In this document: positions 8,801 through 19,319 of the stretch, piece after piece
How positions within the stretch are numbered: position 1 is the stretch's first letter
Layout of the letters: each line of letters opens with the position of its first letter
Translations under genes and position numbers: made by a program
Notes under the pieces: generated by a model
What the model was told of the DNA's origin: nothing
Database searches by the model: none
Seen by the model: the letters and a program-made list of their open reading frames with translations, nothing else
Assembly (NCBI GenBank): GCA_015680685.1
Contig: MNCI01029685.1
Span: forward strand, 575,321 to 639,320
Length of the DNA stretch: 64,000 nucleotides
Source: Gnetum montanum
Lineage: Eukaryota > Streptophyta > Gnetopsida > Gnetales > Gnetaceae
Direction: 5' to 3'

Positions 8801-10566
8801 CCAATTCCTTGCCCGACTGGAAAACTCGCTTCAGCGTAGCACTGGGCACAGCTCGGGCGCTGGCGTACCTACACGACGAATGCCGGGAGCGCATTATCCA
8901 CTGTGACATAAAGCCCGAGAACATTCTCCTGGACTCCGGATTCACCGCCAAGGTGGCCGATTTCGGCCTGGCCAAGGTAGTCGGACGTAACTTGAGCAGA
9001 GTTTTGACGACCATGAGAGGCACCCGCGGCTACTTGGCGCCAGAATGGCTGTCGGGCCTGCCTATCACCCCCAAGGCCGACGTCTTCAGCTTTGGCATGA
9101 CCCTCCTCGACCTCCTTTGCGGCCGCAACAATAATAGCAACAACAGCAACAGGGTCGGCCATGTCGATGCAGTGACTAAGATTGTCAATGGCAACTTCAT
9201 GGCAGCCTTGGATAAAGAGCTGCATGCTGATGTCACCTTGGCTGAGGATGAGGTAAGGTACAGTAATTGATTAAGGTACAGTAATTGATTTTTATTCTAT
9301 TATCCATAGACATAGACATTACTCTTCCAAGAGAACTACGGAAAGAAAAGATTAAAACTGAAGGGAGATTAAAAACAAAAACATGGAAGAAAACGATAGA
9401 ATGTGATTTGAAAGATGAGCTCTTTGTAGAGGTGAATGATTAAAAAAGAACTCAGGTAGGTGACCTTGTTTTGTTGGTAGGTGACCTTGTTTTGTTGGAT
9501 AAGGCTGGGATGATAATGATGATGATGATGTTACAAATCATACTAGATTCATCCTCGGTCATAAGTGATTTCTCAACCAATAAATAGTATTACAATTAAT
9601 TGGTAGTTGAGATGTAGCATGTAAAGGTAAAATTTAAAATTTAAAATTAAAATATAACAACTACAAACAATAATTAGTTGATGGAAAAAGGATGATTTTT
9701 TTTTAAAAATAAGGTAAGCATGTTTGAGTTAGGTATGCATTAATTGTTAGAGTATCTCTAGTTTGAGGTAGTGCAAATAAGAGGGTAGGGAAAGTAGGGG
9801 TATAAAGGGTTGTTAGTTTATTTTTATTTTACCTATATATACCTTTAATGGTAAGGTGCTTATTGCTAAAGTTTTAAAACTTGGTTTGAGATTTGCAGCA
9901 GAACTCAAAAAAGGTTAGGCTTCTTGCTTATTCATCAATCCTCTACCACCTTGCATTCAATATAGGTATCTACTTTTAGATGGACCTTTAATACACATCC
10001 TGCCAAGTGACATCCCAAAGGTCAATCTAACCTACATTTTGATTTTGTAAAGTTTATCACGCTCCTCAAGTTTCTTCTTAAACCTATAGTATACATTTGT
10101 TTTAATTATGTTTTTTATCCCCATTTATGAATTTGTAAACTCAACATATATGAAATCTCACAACTACTATACAAGCAACCAAGCTTGCCTTAAGAAACAA
10201 GCATCAACCTTATATCCTGTAATATATAAGTTTTTAAGTTATGTATTTGTTAAAGTATTATCTTGAATTCAGGTGTTTGTTTAATTGTTTTTCAGCTTGA
10301 CAATCACCATTCCTGAGTGATGACAGGTTAAGAAGGTGGCCATAACGGCGGTGTGGTGCATCCAAGATGATGATAGTACAAGGCCTAGTATGAGGAAGGT
10401 GGCACAAATTCTGGAAGGCCTTGTGGAAGTTCCTGCAATATCCTGCGCCATGCCCCGATCTATGAGCTGTCTCATAGAAGATGGCCCTAGTGACAACAAC
10501 GTCGTCTTCTTCTGGAACAAGTCATGTGCATTATCTTGCCCCTTTAACGCCACCTCTCCATCTTGA
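2405..10566 (+). CDS. G-type lectin S-receptor-like serine/threonine kinase, 5 exons, 842 aa, apparently intact
   Basis: Single-pass plasma-membrane receptor kinase: extracellular lectin-type ectodomain, cytosolic Ser/Thr kinase. Exons 2405-2834, 3725-4360, 6299-6969, 8701-9252 and 10327-10566 join in frame with GT-AG introns and no stop. Domains in order: signal peptide about 1-25 (ending GGAA); B-lectin about 30-160 with WYLGIWY (73-79), VWVANR (88-93), QNDGNLVL across the first junction, and WQSFD (159-163); S-locus-glycoprotein-like region about 190-290; EGF-like cysteine region about 294-336; PAN-like cysteine region about 357-440; transmembrane helix about 462-484 after RRRR. Kinase about 523-800: glycine loop GSGAFGSV (529-536), VAVK Lys550, helix-C Glu571, HCDIKPEN (646-653), DFG Asp666, APEW (692-695), Arg782. 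The HCD loop is the non-RD type often linked to immune receptors. Ligand unknown. The span between CGR (719-721) and the last exon looks shorter than usual. Length is typical. An expressed gene is likely but not shown. Confidence 0.92.
2835..3724 (+). repeat. Intron 1 with 'gaaactgaaa'-rich tandem repeats
   Basis: An 890-bp intron. About 3089-3450 holds two copies of a block that includes 'tttaaaccagtttacttccg' and 'aaactgaaattttggac'. Equivalent points lie 160 bp apart at the left of the block and 193 bp apart further right, because a 35-bp stretch is locally repeated near 3264-3323. A more diverged copy lies at about 2890-3090. The acceptor is TCAG at 3721-3724. No coding signal. Confidence 0.85.
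3725..4360 (+). CDS. Exon 2: end of lectin, S-locus glycoprotein and EGF-like regions
   Basis: Residues 145-355 are complete codons. It contains NLVLRG, WQSFDEP, the GPWD block, and DPCSVFAVCGAFASC followed by CSCLPGYRP. The donor is CGACAA|GTAAGC at 4360/4361. The exon is clearly richer in G+C than the flanking introns. Confidence 0.92.
4783..4950 (-). mobile_element. tRNA-derived SINE-like element, copy 1
   Basis: Read on the minus strand it has a tRNA-like head: box A-like GTGGTCAAGATACTC (within 4940-4921) and box B-like GGGTTCAATTCTTGCC (4899-4884). A conserved body follows, with GATGGGACC and GGGTAGGGGTTGTGCTACC, then a short TAA/ATT tail (4793-4783). A second copy lies in opposite orientation in intron 3. 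Recurrence plus tRNA-like boxes and a tail argue for a SINE. The target duplication is not clear. Confidence 0.7.
4998..5257 (+). repeat. 130-bp tandem duplication in intron 2
   Basis: Two adjacent units (about 4998-5127 and 5128-5257) differ at only a few positions. Each starts GTGCTTGC(A/G)TCCTTGCA and ends near TTCAACTTGTAAATT. High identity suggests recent origin. Confidence 0.93.
5502..5556 (+). repeat. C-rich tract with quadruplex potential on the minus strand
   Basis: Several runs of five or six C (CCCCC-A-CCCCCC-A-CCCCCC-G-CCCCC) are followed by CCC, CCCC and CCCCCC runs. The minus strand therefore has well over four G-runs with short loops. The surrounding intron is strongly AT-rich. 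Confidence 0.9.
6299..6969 (+). CDS. Exon 3: PAN-like region, transmembrane helix and kinase N-lobe
   Basis: Residues 357-579 (residue 356 is split). It has the cysteine block KQCRSKCLSNCSCTAF, a serine run, the RRRR-flanked alanine/valine-rich transmembrane helix, an acidic EEEE juxtamembrane stretch, and FSFKELRTATENFSE. The kinase start follows with GSGAFGSV and VAVK. The donor is TTCAG|GTGCAA at 6969/6970, phase 0. The frame reads on past the donor to about 7125 without kinase similarity. Confidence 0.93.
6970..8700 (+). other. Intron 3
   Basis: A 1731-bp AT-rich intron holding a plus-strand SINE-like copy (7925-8097). A palindromic GCATGCATGC run lies just before the acceptor ATGCAG at 8695-8700. 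No coding signal otherwise. Confidence 0.85.
7925..8097 (+). mobile_element. tRNA-derived SINE-like element, copy 2
   Basis: It is the same body as 4783-4950 in the other orientation: GGTTAGGATACTCATC, then GATTGTGGGTTCAAC (box B-like), GTGGGACC, TGTGTGGGTAGGGGTTATG and an A-rich tail at about 8080-8097. The two copies in introns 2 and 3 form an inverted pair about 3 kb apart, so the pre-mRNA could pair across exon 3. Confidence 0.7.
8701..9252 (+). CDS. Exon 4: kinase core
   Basis: Residues 580-763, phase 0 at both ends. The junction reads VQ|HVNVVQLLGFC, matching the usual receptor-kinase motif. It includes LLVYEYMPNGSL, the catalytic loop HCDIKPEN, DFG and APEW, then DVFSFGMTLLDLLCGR. An asparagine/serine run follows, encoded by AAC/AGC repeats at about 9127-9150. 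The donor is GATGAG|GTAAGG at 9252/9253. Confidence 0.93.
9253..10326 (+). other. Intron 4
   Basis: A 1074-bp AT-rich intron. Small tandem duplications occur just after the donor ('aaggtacagtaattgatt' twice, about 9255-9291) and at about 9455-9500 ('aggtgaccttgttttgttgg' twice). A GATGAT microsatellite lies near 9512-9530. The acceptor is TGACAG at 10321-10326. Confidence 0.85.
10327..10566 (+). CDS. Exon 5: kinase C-lobe end and C-terminal tail
   Basis: Residues 764-842 and the TGA stop at 10564-10566. VWCIQDDDSTRPSM and VAQILEG are the conserved end of the receptor kinase C-lobe. The short tail that follows shows no recognised motif. The last codons lie inside a 60-bp tandem duplication that continues past the stop. 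Confidence 0.92.
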   Translation, partial: VKKVAITAVWCIQDDDSTRPSMRKVAQILEGLVEVPAISCAMPRSMSCLIEDGPSDNNVVFFWNKSCALSCPFNATSPS

Positions 10567-10640
10567 CTTCCCCCGAATGTCTTTACTACAAGAGCAAACG
10601 ATTTTAACGCCACCTCTCCATCTTAACTTTCCCGTTATTG
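10543..10640 (+). repeat. 60-bp tandem duplication spanning the stop codon
   Basis: TTTAACGCCACCTCTCCATC at 10543 recurs at 10603 with a period of exactly 60 bp. The first copy encodes the last residues of the kinase and its TGA; in the second copy the same point reads TAA. The second unit is therefore 3' UTR sequence. Confidence 0.9.
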
Positions 10641-11159
10641 TCTCTGCTATAAGAGCACGGTATCCACCTTCAACGCAAGCTGGAATTTCAAAACACTGCA
10701 TTTATATCATTATATCATTAACTAGTGCATTATAAGTATGTATTTTTTTTTATTGAATATGCATATTTTTATGCATTGTTGTTGATCCATTATACTGAGT
10801 AAAATTAACAAAATAAAGCAACGATATTATTTATTGTAAAGATAAAAGTATAATCGCATATGTAATTCTAAATACTTTAACTATATATGTACTTAATATA
10901 TGCATATTGATTATTATTATTATTATTAATATTGTAACTCACATGTTTCTATATACTAAGATATTTATTGGACACTAAAAATTTTACGAAGCATGTTTCA
11001 CATAGAAAAGTAGCAAAAATACATAATTTGCATAAGATGTAACTATATCAATGATTTTTACTATGCATTATATGTAGACACATGGAAATAAGAATTGTGG
11101 TTAGTTATGTGCTTCTCCTACAAAAGTAGGTACAAGTTCATCATAAGGATGTATATTAA
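10567..11159 (+). other. 3' flank of the kinase gene
   Basis: AT-rich sequence with a possible polyadenylation signal AATAAA at 10812-10817 and a TTA/ATT microsatellite at about 10911-10930. No open frame of note. The cleavage site cannot be placed from sequence. Confidence 0.4.
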
Positions 11160-11873
11160 AAAACTTGAAAATATATTATTTTACAAAATTTAAATATCTA
11201 TTAATGCTTTCTACCTCCTTTGTTAAAGTTTGAGAGAAACAACCTTAATGTCTACCATTTAATGTCAACATTTTGTGAAGCACAAGCATCATGGAATACT
11301 TGTAAATGATTCTATGAATCAACATCATAGCCTTCCTTAAACCACAACATATTGTTCATGTCAAGCCTCTTAATGCACGTTTCACAACGATGCTAGGCTA
11401 TAATGTGCATAAACTCTATGATGTGAATTGTATTGTGTATGGTTAGCAATGATCCATCCTCACCATCAACTATGGCATTTTTTGTCTTAGATTCTAACTT
11501 GTTTGAATCATCATGTTTTTATTCTATTTCCCCATCTATCCATTCTTCTTTTTGGATTACATTCCACCCTTTTACTATCACCAACACTTGAGTCAACATG
11601 TTAATTTTATATTTCTGTATGATCTCTTCAGTCACGAGTCTTTTGATAGGAGTTTTATGTCTATGGAATCTCCTTAATTTATGATTACTTTTATCTTCAA
11701 TAGAATGCATTCTTAGAGAGGACTATGTGAGATGTTCCATAGCTCTTTGAATCTAATCATGGTGTGCTTAGTTTGACATGGAGTAGACTTGGGAGAAATT
11801 GAGTATTCCTTCTCATAGGCTGTATAAGTCTCATCCTTGGACTCCTTAGACTCTATCTCTAATGGAAGATTGT
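11160..11873 (-). pseudogene. Gag remnant of minus-strand Ty3/gypsy element F
   Basis: On the minus strand, about 11370-11180 translates as a decayed copy of the family gag core (RLDMNNMLWFKEGY, then HLQVFHDACASQN). It matches KHLDMNNIP and HLQAFHDAC in elements B, C and E. The 5' part of gag and the primer-binding site next to the LTR end at 11874 are missing. No pol remains. It forms the boundary between the host gene flank and the repeat block. Confidence 0.65.
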
Positions 11874-12720
11874 TGATGAGCGACAAGGTACCCCTATGCC
11901 CAACCATACGAATCATAAAGCGTTCATGCATAATTCGGTTGAATTCTATGAACTTTATAGTTTTTGGTGCACTAGTCTTCTAGGTAGTGAACCTTGCCCT
12001 GAGGTTGTTCATTATCTTTCCGATTACACTTGTGAAGTACAAAGGCATGGTTAAGTGAAATTGAGGCATATGATTTTCATAATTTTATATTTTATGTTCT
12101 TTGGTGCTTTGAAGAGAGAGATAAAGTAATTTCATGACTGATCTAAATTAACCAACTAACTGATCTCTAACTAATCCTAACATAAGCATTCAATCTCACT
12201 TTTTGTACACTTTTTGAACCCATTTATTCACTGTTGGTTACCAAGTGCTATGCCACTGGGCGCAGCAAGCAATAACATTGCTGGGATTACAAAGTGAATA
12301 CATGTTATGCTTGAAGCGGTCATAGTTATGTATTTAATCTATCTAGCCTATCTTGCTTAATTAGCTTAATTACTTTAAAACATTAAATAATTAACTAAAA
12401 TTATTAAATGCACAAATAAATATCTAAACTATCTAGAATGCTACAAGGTTTATCAAGAAGCTTGTCTTTATTACCGTACACATTGTCATGCTCAAGTACA
12501 AGAATGCTTGAAAAAGATCTGTACACTCAATGACTCCTACTGTGGGCACTCGGGGAGAAATATTCTAACTTTCAAATGAACAAACTACATGAGTTTAGCT
12601 ACTACTATCTATCGAATGCCGTAAATGTGGCTAGTGAGCACGTATTTATAGCAAAAAATGAACCTTGGGTTGATAGGGTCTCGTCGACACAGCCAACCAC
12701 AACCCATCCATTGTGCTTAC
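11874..12720 (-). mobile_element. LTR of minus-strand element F
   Basis: Read on the minus strand, it ends at 11874 with the family terminus (GGGCATAGGGGTACC...CTCATCA). It contains the family promoter block CTATAAATACG near 12640, a 'gtaataaagac' polyadenylation-like stretch and the 'gttaggattagtta' block. Similarity to LTR A fades near 12720, so the 5' end is truncated or replaced. Gag follows on its 3' side, so it is a 5' LTR. Confidence 0.75.
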
Positions 12721-13238
12721 CCTTTCTATGTTGATATTGTTGTTCTTGTCATTGATCTATGCTACACTGGGCAAGATGAGGCTAGTAAGGTCTCACCACT
12801 CCCTTGTTGATGTGATAGCCTTCTACTACATTGCCTAATCAAGCCCTGGTTATGAAAGCTTATAACATAGATGAAGTTGCTCTATCAAGTTTTTGAATAA
12901 CATTGTCCATGTGATCTTTCTATTGGAGTTGCTTATCTATTGGTGAAAGATGAATGTAAAGTTTGGTTAGAATGGATCATTGTGAGTATAAAATATTTAG
13001 ACTTGCAAGGGTAATTATCATGTTTCTAGGTCCTCATATTTGATTCTATCTTTATCATTTCTAACTAACTTGGAATTATTAAACTTGTAAGAGGGAGTCA
13101 TTAATAATTGATGATTTATGTTCTTTTAATAATACAATAATGATATAAGAACGATAAATCTTTATTAACTAATACAACAATAATGTATAATTACAACAAC
13201 TCCTAAATACCTAATACCTAACTGAACAACAATGCCAA
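12721..13238 (-). other. Residual internal sequence of a retroelement, unidentified
   Basis: It lies between the truncated start of LTR F and the 3' end of LTR G. The part next to LTR G reads, on the minus strand, TTGGCATTGTTGTTCAG, like a decayed tRNA-Asp primer-binding site. An imperfect inverted repeat (13113-13125 with 13147-13160) is present. No coding similarity seen. Confidence 0.4.
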
Positions 13239-13629
13239 TGATGAGCATAAAGTATGTTCAACACCCAACCATAGAATCTTAATGGTAGATTGTATCATAA
13301 TATGTGGAAGGGATAAGCTGCATGTCTATGAGTAGTATGAGTTGATCATATGTTGCTTGTCTTCCCATCTAAACTTATAGTGGTCCTTAACTTGTATCTT
13401 TAACTATAATTGAGACACATGATAAGGTCTTACCATCATCTTATATGTACAATTTTGTAGAATGATATTGTGAAAAGATGAAGGAGTCAAGAATGAGGAT
13501 GTGAACATGGTCATGAGGATGTAATAAGTACTACATCTATAAAAAATATAATAGATTCTATTACTGAATACAAAGAAAATATGCAAGAACCTCTTCAACA
13601 ATAGTTAAATATTCCACAACAAAGATAGG
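13239..13629 (-). mobile_element. Diverged minus-strand LTR 'G', 3' part (split by element A)
   Basis: It ends on the minus strand with TATGGTTGGGTG...TGCTCATCA at 13239, followed by a primer-binding-site-like sequence. The 5' part continues at 39748-40698 beyond element A, giving an LTR of about 1.34 kb before the insertion. Its interior differs strongly from the LTRs of A, B and E. Confidence 0.6.
13625..13629 (+). repeat. Target site duplication of element A, left (ATAGG)
   Basis: ATAGG directly precedes the LTR start at 13630 and is repeated exactly at 39743-39747 after the 3' LTR. Five bases is the usual length for Ty3/gypsy insertions. Confidence 0.9.
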
Positions 13630-14431
13630 TGATGAAGCATCTTCCTTGGGTTGCGTCGACGAATGGTCTGATGCATTGATGTGACCTTGTCGATGCAGTG
13701 TCAGTCATTGCCTATAAATACATGCTCACTAGCTGCATTTATGGAATCTCATAATTAGTATCCTAGTGAAGCTCTTGCATTTTGTTCATTGATAGTTCAA
13801 ATATTTTCTAAGTGTCCACAGTAGGAGTGAGAAGTGTATGGATCTTTATTTGAACACTGATGTACCTAAGCACCTTGGTGTAAATGGCAATAAAGACGAA
13901 CTTCACAAACCTTACAACATTTGGAAGTAGATTAATGTTTACTTTAAGTGCATTTATTATTTGACTAATTTACTTTAATGCATTAGACTAATTAATTAAA
14001 GCACATAAGTATGACCATTTCGAGCATTTATTAATATTTGGTAATCCTAGTAGCACTTAACACTTGGTAACCTAGTAACATTGTAATGTGATTCAGGATG
14101 TGTATAGTAAATGAGAATGAATGCTTATGTTAGGATTAGTTAAGATATTAGTTGGTTACTAGATTAGTCAAACATTTAGTTACTTTATTTTCTAGCACTT
14201 AGGCAATTTAAACAATAAAATATAAAATGATAAAAATCATATGCCTTAGTTACACTTAAACATACACTTGTACTTCATAAGTGAAGCTAAGAAGATAATG
14301 ATCAAGTCTTTAATATTTACTACCTAGACCCAGTGTACTTAGAGAGCTAAAGTCTACGAAATTTGACTGGAGATCTTAGCGTACACTAGTGAATCATATG
14401 GTTGGGCATAGGGACTACTTGCTGCTAATCA
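13630..14431 (+). mobile_element. 5' LTR of element A
   Basis: 802 bp, starting TGATGAAG and ending CTAATCA. TATAAATA lies at 13713-13720 and an AATAAAG polyadenylation-like stretch near 13889. It matches 38873-39742 along its length; the 3' copy is longer mainly near the start. Confidence 0.88.
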
Positions 14432-14451
14432 TTAGCATTGTTATTGGGGAC
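14432..14451 (+). other. Primer-binding site of element A (tRNA-Asp-like, decayed)
   Basis: TTAGCATTGTTATTGGGGAC follows the LTR directly. It differs by C-to-T-type changes from the better-preserved site in element E (GTGCCGTTGCCGGGGAC), which fits the 3' end of plant tRNA-Asp. Confidence 0.7.
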
Positions 14452-14560
14452 TTTAGTTAGCTACATGTGCTATCTAGGAGTTACTGAAATTATTCAATGA
14501 CATTGTAACAAATCTAGAAGTTGCAAATCATAAAAAATAATAATAATAGTAAGAGCACAC

Positions 14561-16890
14561 TATTTTCTCTTCTTCTCATAGGGTTGATTCTCCATCGTCA
14601 TTCGAGCATACATCCAATTAACCATCGATGCCCTAATAATGCAAAGTGGTGTATACTCATCTTGATGAGTATGTGCTAGATTTCACCTTCATCCTGCATC
14701 ATGATGAATAGTTGTGATGGAGGGACATGAAGGGCAACATTGTGTTGCTACCAGATTAATCAATTCCTATGATGCTGCTTCAAGCTCTCATGAGGTTGGG
14801 CATTTAGGGGCTCAATGCTAAATACATTGTTCGAGACCATTACTATCAGGGTTATCATCCCACTGAGGCACAATGTAAGAAAAATCAACAATAGGAGATG
14901 TGTTACGAAGCATCGAAGGGGAAATAGTTCACAAACCCCTTATTCCCACTAGGCTAGAAAGAAGGAGAGGATCCTTTTTGTGGGGATTCTCAATTCACTG
15001 ACTCTCTTACCCTTGTGTTTGATGAGGGAAGCATGAACCAGAACTTACAGTCCACTGTAAATAATCTTGGTTCAGGCAAGAATGGGTTCCATGACCATGA
15101 GGGCTCCAAAGTTGGGAGTCAAGTTAGGAATGTGGACAAGCATCACAATGATGACAAGCATGATGATCGTGGTCATGAGCAAAGAAGAGGGGATAGTAGG
15201 TAGCATGTTGGTGTTGGTTCTCCTCCCTCTTCACCTTTGACATCCTCATCTTCTTCCTCCTCTAGCTTTGACTAAAGTTGTAAAGGACATGACTATGATG
15301 GAGGTGATTGGTGGGATAGAGATGATCATAGGTCCATTGGACTAGTAAAGACCAAGGACATGGGTAATCAAGGGAGGCCTGCCATCATGAAAGAATGGAT
15401 AGCAGAGGACATCATAGGCATCATGGACATCATAGAGGCTATGACTATGATGAGCCTTTGCTTGCAACAAGGAATATGTTGAATATTGTAGAGGCCGTGA
15501 GAATCCCAACAACTCAGATCCATGGAATCATCTTCAGGCCTTTCATGATGTTTATGCATTAAAGAACATTGAAAATAAATGGAAAAATTTAAAGCTATTC
15601 CCAAGGAAACTCATTAAAAAAGCTAAAATCTAGTACTAGTTCTTAGACCTGGAACCAATTAGATGATGGAGTATGATGCTTGAGCTCTTTAATGACAAGT
15701 CTCAAACGTACTTGCAAGTGTCTAATCTAAGAAAGAAAATCAAGTGTGGAGATAAGGAACATGTGAATCCTTGGATGTAGCCATGGGTAGATATTACTCT
15801 TTGTTGTACATGTGCCTAGGCCATGGCTTTTCTAAAAGGAAGCAACTCCACCATATCATAGATGGGCTTCAAACAGAAATAAGGAGAACTCTTATGGTCT
15901 ATGCCCAAGGGAGACTTTCAGAGCTTAGAGCCCATTAAATCCAAAGGATGGTTGAGAAGGTTGCCAAAGAAGAAGGCAAGTTAAGAAAAAAGGAAAGTGT
16001 GAAGGAGTTCAACCAAGATCCTTTAATTCGAAAAAGGGAAGTCTGATTCTATGACAATGAGGAGGCACTAATTGACGAGGTGGTGCAATGTAAAACCTTG
16101 TTGATACAAAAATCTATTTCTAAAATATTGGCTAAGGTATCCAAAATGTGAGATTCTTTGGATGAAAAATTTCAAACTACTCTAAGAATTGTAGAAGAGT
16201 CTAAAGAGAAAGGTAGCAGTTATGACTGAAGGAGAATGAAAAAAGTTGAACGTGTCCATCAAAAGGGTAACAACAAAGCTACTACCATTGAAGAGGTTGT
16301 AGAATCTAAGACAAATGAGGATGGTGGGTGTGACATTTGCCAATATGAAAATCCTAAGGGATGTTCCTTAGTTGTGTCATACTTGTCGGAGTTTGGGGTG
16401 TATGCACTGAATCCTAGATTGGCAAGAAGGTAAGCACCAAGGAGGTTGCCTTATCCTCAAGGCAACTATAGGCAGTTCCACCAATAGCAATCCTACTATC
16501 CAAGTAGAGCTCCACCCTAACCTAATGAGTAGTACCAATAGTGGCAGCATCCACAGTCATGGGGGATGCCACCACCAAGGAAATAGTACCCTTATTGGTA
16601 GCTAGATCCCTATGGGTACTACGTTCAGTAACCGATTTCTTTGTGTGACTCTTCTAGTCATGCATCATTCCAGCACCACTACTACCTTGCTAAATACTAT
16701 AGAGCCCAATCTCTAAGAGGGGAATCCTCATTTTCATTTTACCCTCTTCATCCTTTTGTACCTGTACCTTCACTGTTAACTCAACTACCACTAGCTTCTT
16801 CCATGTAGGATGAAATTCCTACCTAGCCACAGCAAAGGAATGCCACGAGGGCTGTTAACTTACGACTGGCTCCTTAGTTGAGTGGTTCAA
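14561..16890 (+). pseudogene. Gag remnant of element A
   Basis: Conceptual translation gives the family gag blocks in several frames: YTHLDEYVLDFTFILH (about 14650), MNQNLQSTVNNLGSGKNG (about 15047), a serine-rich stretch, then QLHHIIDGLQTEIRRTL and VYAQGRLSELRAH (about 15840-15940). A C-terminal block CDICQYENPKG...YALNPRLARR lies at about 16330-16430. Part of the capsid core (KHLDMNNIP-type region) is missing near 15470-15540. Many stops. Confidence 0.75.
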
Positions 16891-17029
16891 AAAAAAAAAC
16901 ACCAAAAAAGACCTTTCTTTTGAACCAGTAGTCCTTCTAAGCCTTTACATATACTTGTAGCTGATGATGTTCCTTCTCCCATCTTCTTTGCAACCTCATT
17001 AGAGGTCCCTTGAAAAAAAACACCTCCCA

Positions 17030-17500
17030 AAGTACATACCGTGATGTTGACCCATGTTGTCACGGATTGGATAAAGGTTGGCCACCTTTTTATGAAAAGA
17101 TTCTATCTTGGGAGTCCCCCCATTTATTTGCAAATTACTAGGAATGAGCCTTGAAAGGCTCTTTTGGACTCAAGTTCTAGTATAAATTTGATCTCATGAA
17201 ATGTACAAAGCTTGGAACCTACCTCTGCTCAAGAAGAGCAACATTCATCTTGAGTTGGCAAATTAGTCCATCATTATTCCCTTAGGACTAGTGGAGGACA
17301 TTATGACCACCGTCTATGGGTGGTCATATTCTACTAACTTCCTAGTGATTCATGTTGATAACTACAAGAGGGACTTCCTAATCATCATGGGAAGGGCTTT
17401 GTTGAATACCATTGATGCACAGTTGGAAATTCGAGACATCTTCTTGGAAATTTCTAAGGAAAATGAGTTTGGAAAGATAGAGTGGAAGCACATTTAATGC
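17030..17500 (+). pseudogene. Aspartic protease remnant of element A
   Basis: The active-site region reads ALLDSSSSINLIS (17158-17196). The conserved DSG has become DSS at 17167-17175. LGLVEDI and a FLIIMGRALLNT flap-like block follow to 17497. Inactive by both the glycine loss and upstream stops. Confidence 0.7.
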
Positions 17501-17686
17501 ATCATGTATAGTGACATAGGGTGCAACTATGGGCAGAAATTATGATCCATAAAAAGCACATCTATCACAGCATGCAGACATTGTGTCGATTTGACAAAAA
17601 TTCAAAGGTGCCTATATACATTAGCCACAAAAAAACAGGGCACCTAGTGGCTAACAACTGATGCAAAGTGTAGTTGAAAAATATGC

Positions 17687-19290
17687 ATGGAACCAACTAA
17701 GAGCCTTACGAGTGCTTACATTGAAGGCATGAATGAACTAGATCAAGTTCATTACCAACTCTCTCATGATGAACCTGATGAAGCCATTTGGGAAGAGTTG
17801 GAGATCCTTGAAATCTTTAAACAAGAGTCCCTTGAGTTGAAATTGCTACTAGTCAGAATTAAATATGTCTTTCTAAATAATGGGAAGCTAGTTATCATCA
17901 ATGACAACCTTGCATTTGTGTAGAAAAGAAGCTATTGGAGGTGGTCAAAAAATGGGCAACAGCCTTTGCTTGGTCATATCTTGAACGCAATTGGATTGAT
18001 CCTAGGATATGCTAACATTGCATCTACACAAATCCTTCCATCAAGACAAAGAGGCAACAACAGTGATGGTTGAACCCCAAACTCAAGTACATCATGAAGG
18101 AGGAGATTAAACAACTCCTCAAGGCAGGGTTCATCTATTCCATTATGGATAGCGAGTGGGTTAGCCCATTTGTGAGGTGGCCAATGGAGGGCCTATACTA
18201 ATTTCAGGTTGTTGAACATGGTGACTTACAAAGATCACTTTCTGTTGCCATTTTTGGACAAGGTGTTGGACACCATTTTTTGGCATTGCTATTACATCTT
18301 TCTGAATGGTTATAATTGCTATAACCAAATTTGGATTGCACCAAAGAATTAGGCCAAAAAAATATTCAAAAGTCCCTAGGGGACTTTCACATATAAAAAG
18401 ATGATGTTTGGCCTATGTAATTTTCCTACTACATTTCAACATCTAGTCTTGAGCATCTTCCAACAGTAAATTAGTAGCAGGGTGGAAATCTTCATGGATG
18501 ACTTCTCCACCTATGGGGCTACAATTGAGCAAGCCTTGGACCATCTTGAGCAAGTGCTGAAAAGGTGTGTGGAGACAAACCTTAGGCTCAACTAGTAGAA
18601 AAGGCACCTGATGGTCCAAAAAGATATTATTTTGGAAGACAAAGTTTCTAAAAAAGTGATTGAGGTAGACCCTAAAAAAATAAGAATCATTCATGGAAGT
18701 ACCAAGCAACCAAAAATAGTTAAAGATGTGAGGTCATTTCTTGGACACACTAGCTACTATTGATATTCATTGAGAATTTCTCTAAGATTGCTAAACCATT
18801 GGTGGAGATGAAAAACAAGGATGCTTCATTTTTCTAGACCAAGAAATGTGAGCATGCATTCTAGCATCTCAAGTAGAATCTCATGGAAACTCCAATTCTA
18901 TAAGAACCTGATTGGTCTAAATCTTTCCATATCATGACAGATGCATCAAATTATACCTTGGAAACCATGCTTACATAGTTGGATGATTAGAAACACTCTT
19001 ACTATATCCACTATGTGAGTTGAATTACATCACAACAGAGAAAGAATTGATGGCAGTGGTGTTTTCCTTAAAGGAATCCAAGCACTATGTGCTTAGGTAC
19101 AAGATTTTTATGCACACAAACCATAGTGTAATACGGTTCCTCATAAATAAATCAATAGTGAGCCCTCGTATTATATGATGACTGGTGATCTTGTAGGAAT
19201 TTGATCTTACGATAATAGATTGAAAGGGAACCAAGAATGTGGTTGCTAGCCACTTTTCTTGGTTGCAATTTGACAACAAAGAGAAGGAGA
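17687..19290 (+). pseudogene. Reverse transcriptase and RNase H remnant of element A
   Basis: A linker (17687-17923) is followed by RT from about 17940: FAWSYLERNWIDPRIC, LLKAGFIYSIMDSEWVSP, DHFLLPFLDKVLD, then the catalytic FMDD (MDD at 18494-18502) and SFLGHTSYY. RNase H follows, with NYITTEKELMAVVFSL (about 19020) and ENVVASHFSWL. A TAG replaces the Trp codon near 18833 (expected FFWTK), one of many stops. Confidence 0.8.
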
Positions 19291-19319
19291 GCCCACTTTT
19301 AGATTAGTTCCCTAATGAA

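Noticed and set aside
11519-11931. Two minus-strand open frames next to LTR F as possible host genes
   Set aside because: They lie between an LTR and a recognisable gag core on the same strand, so they fit best as decayed gag.
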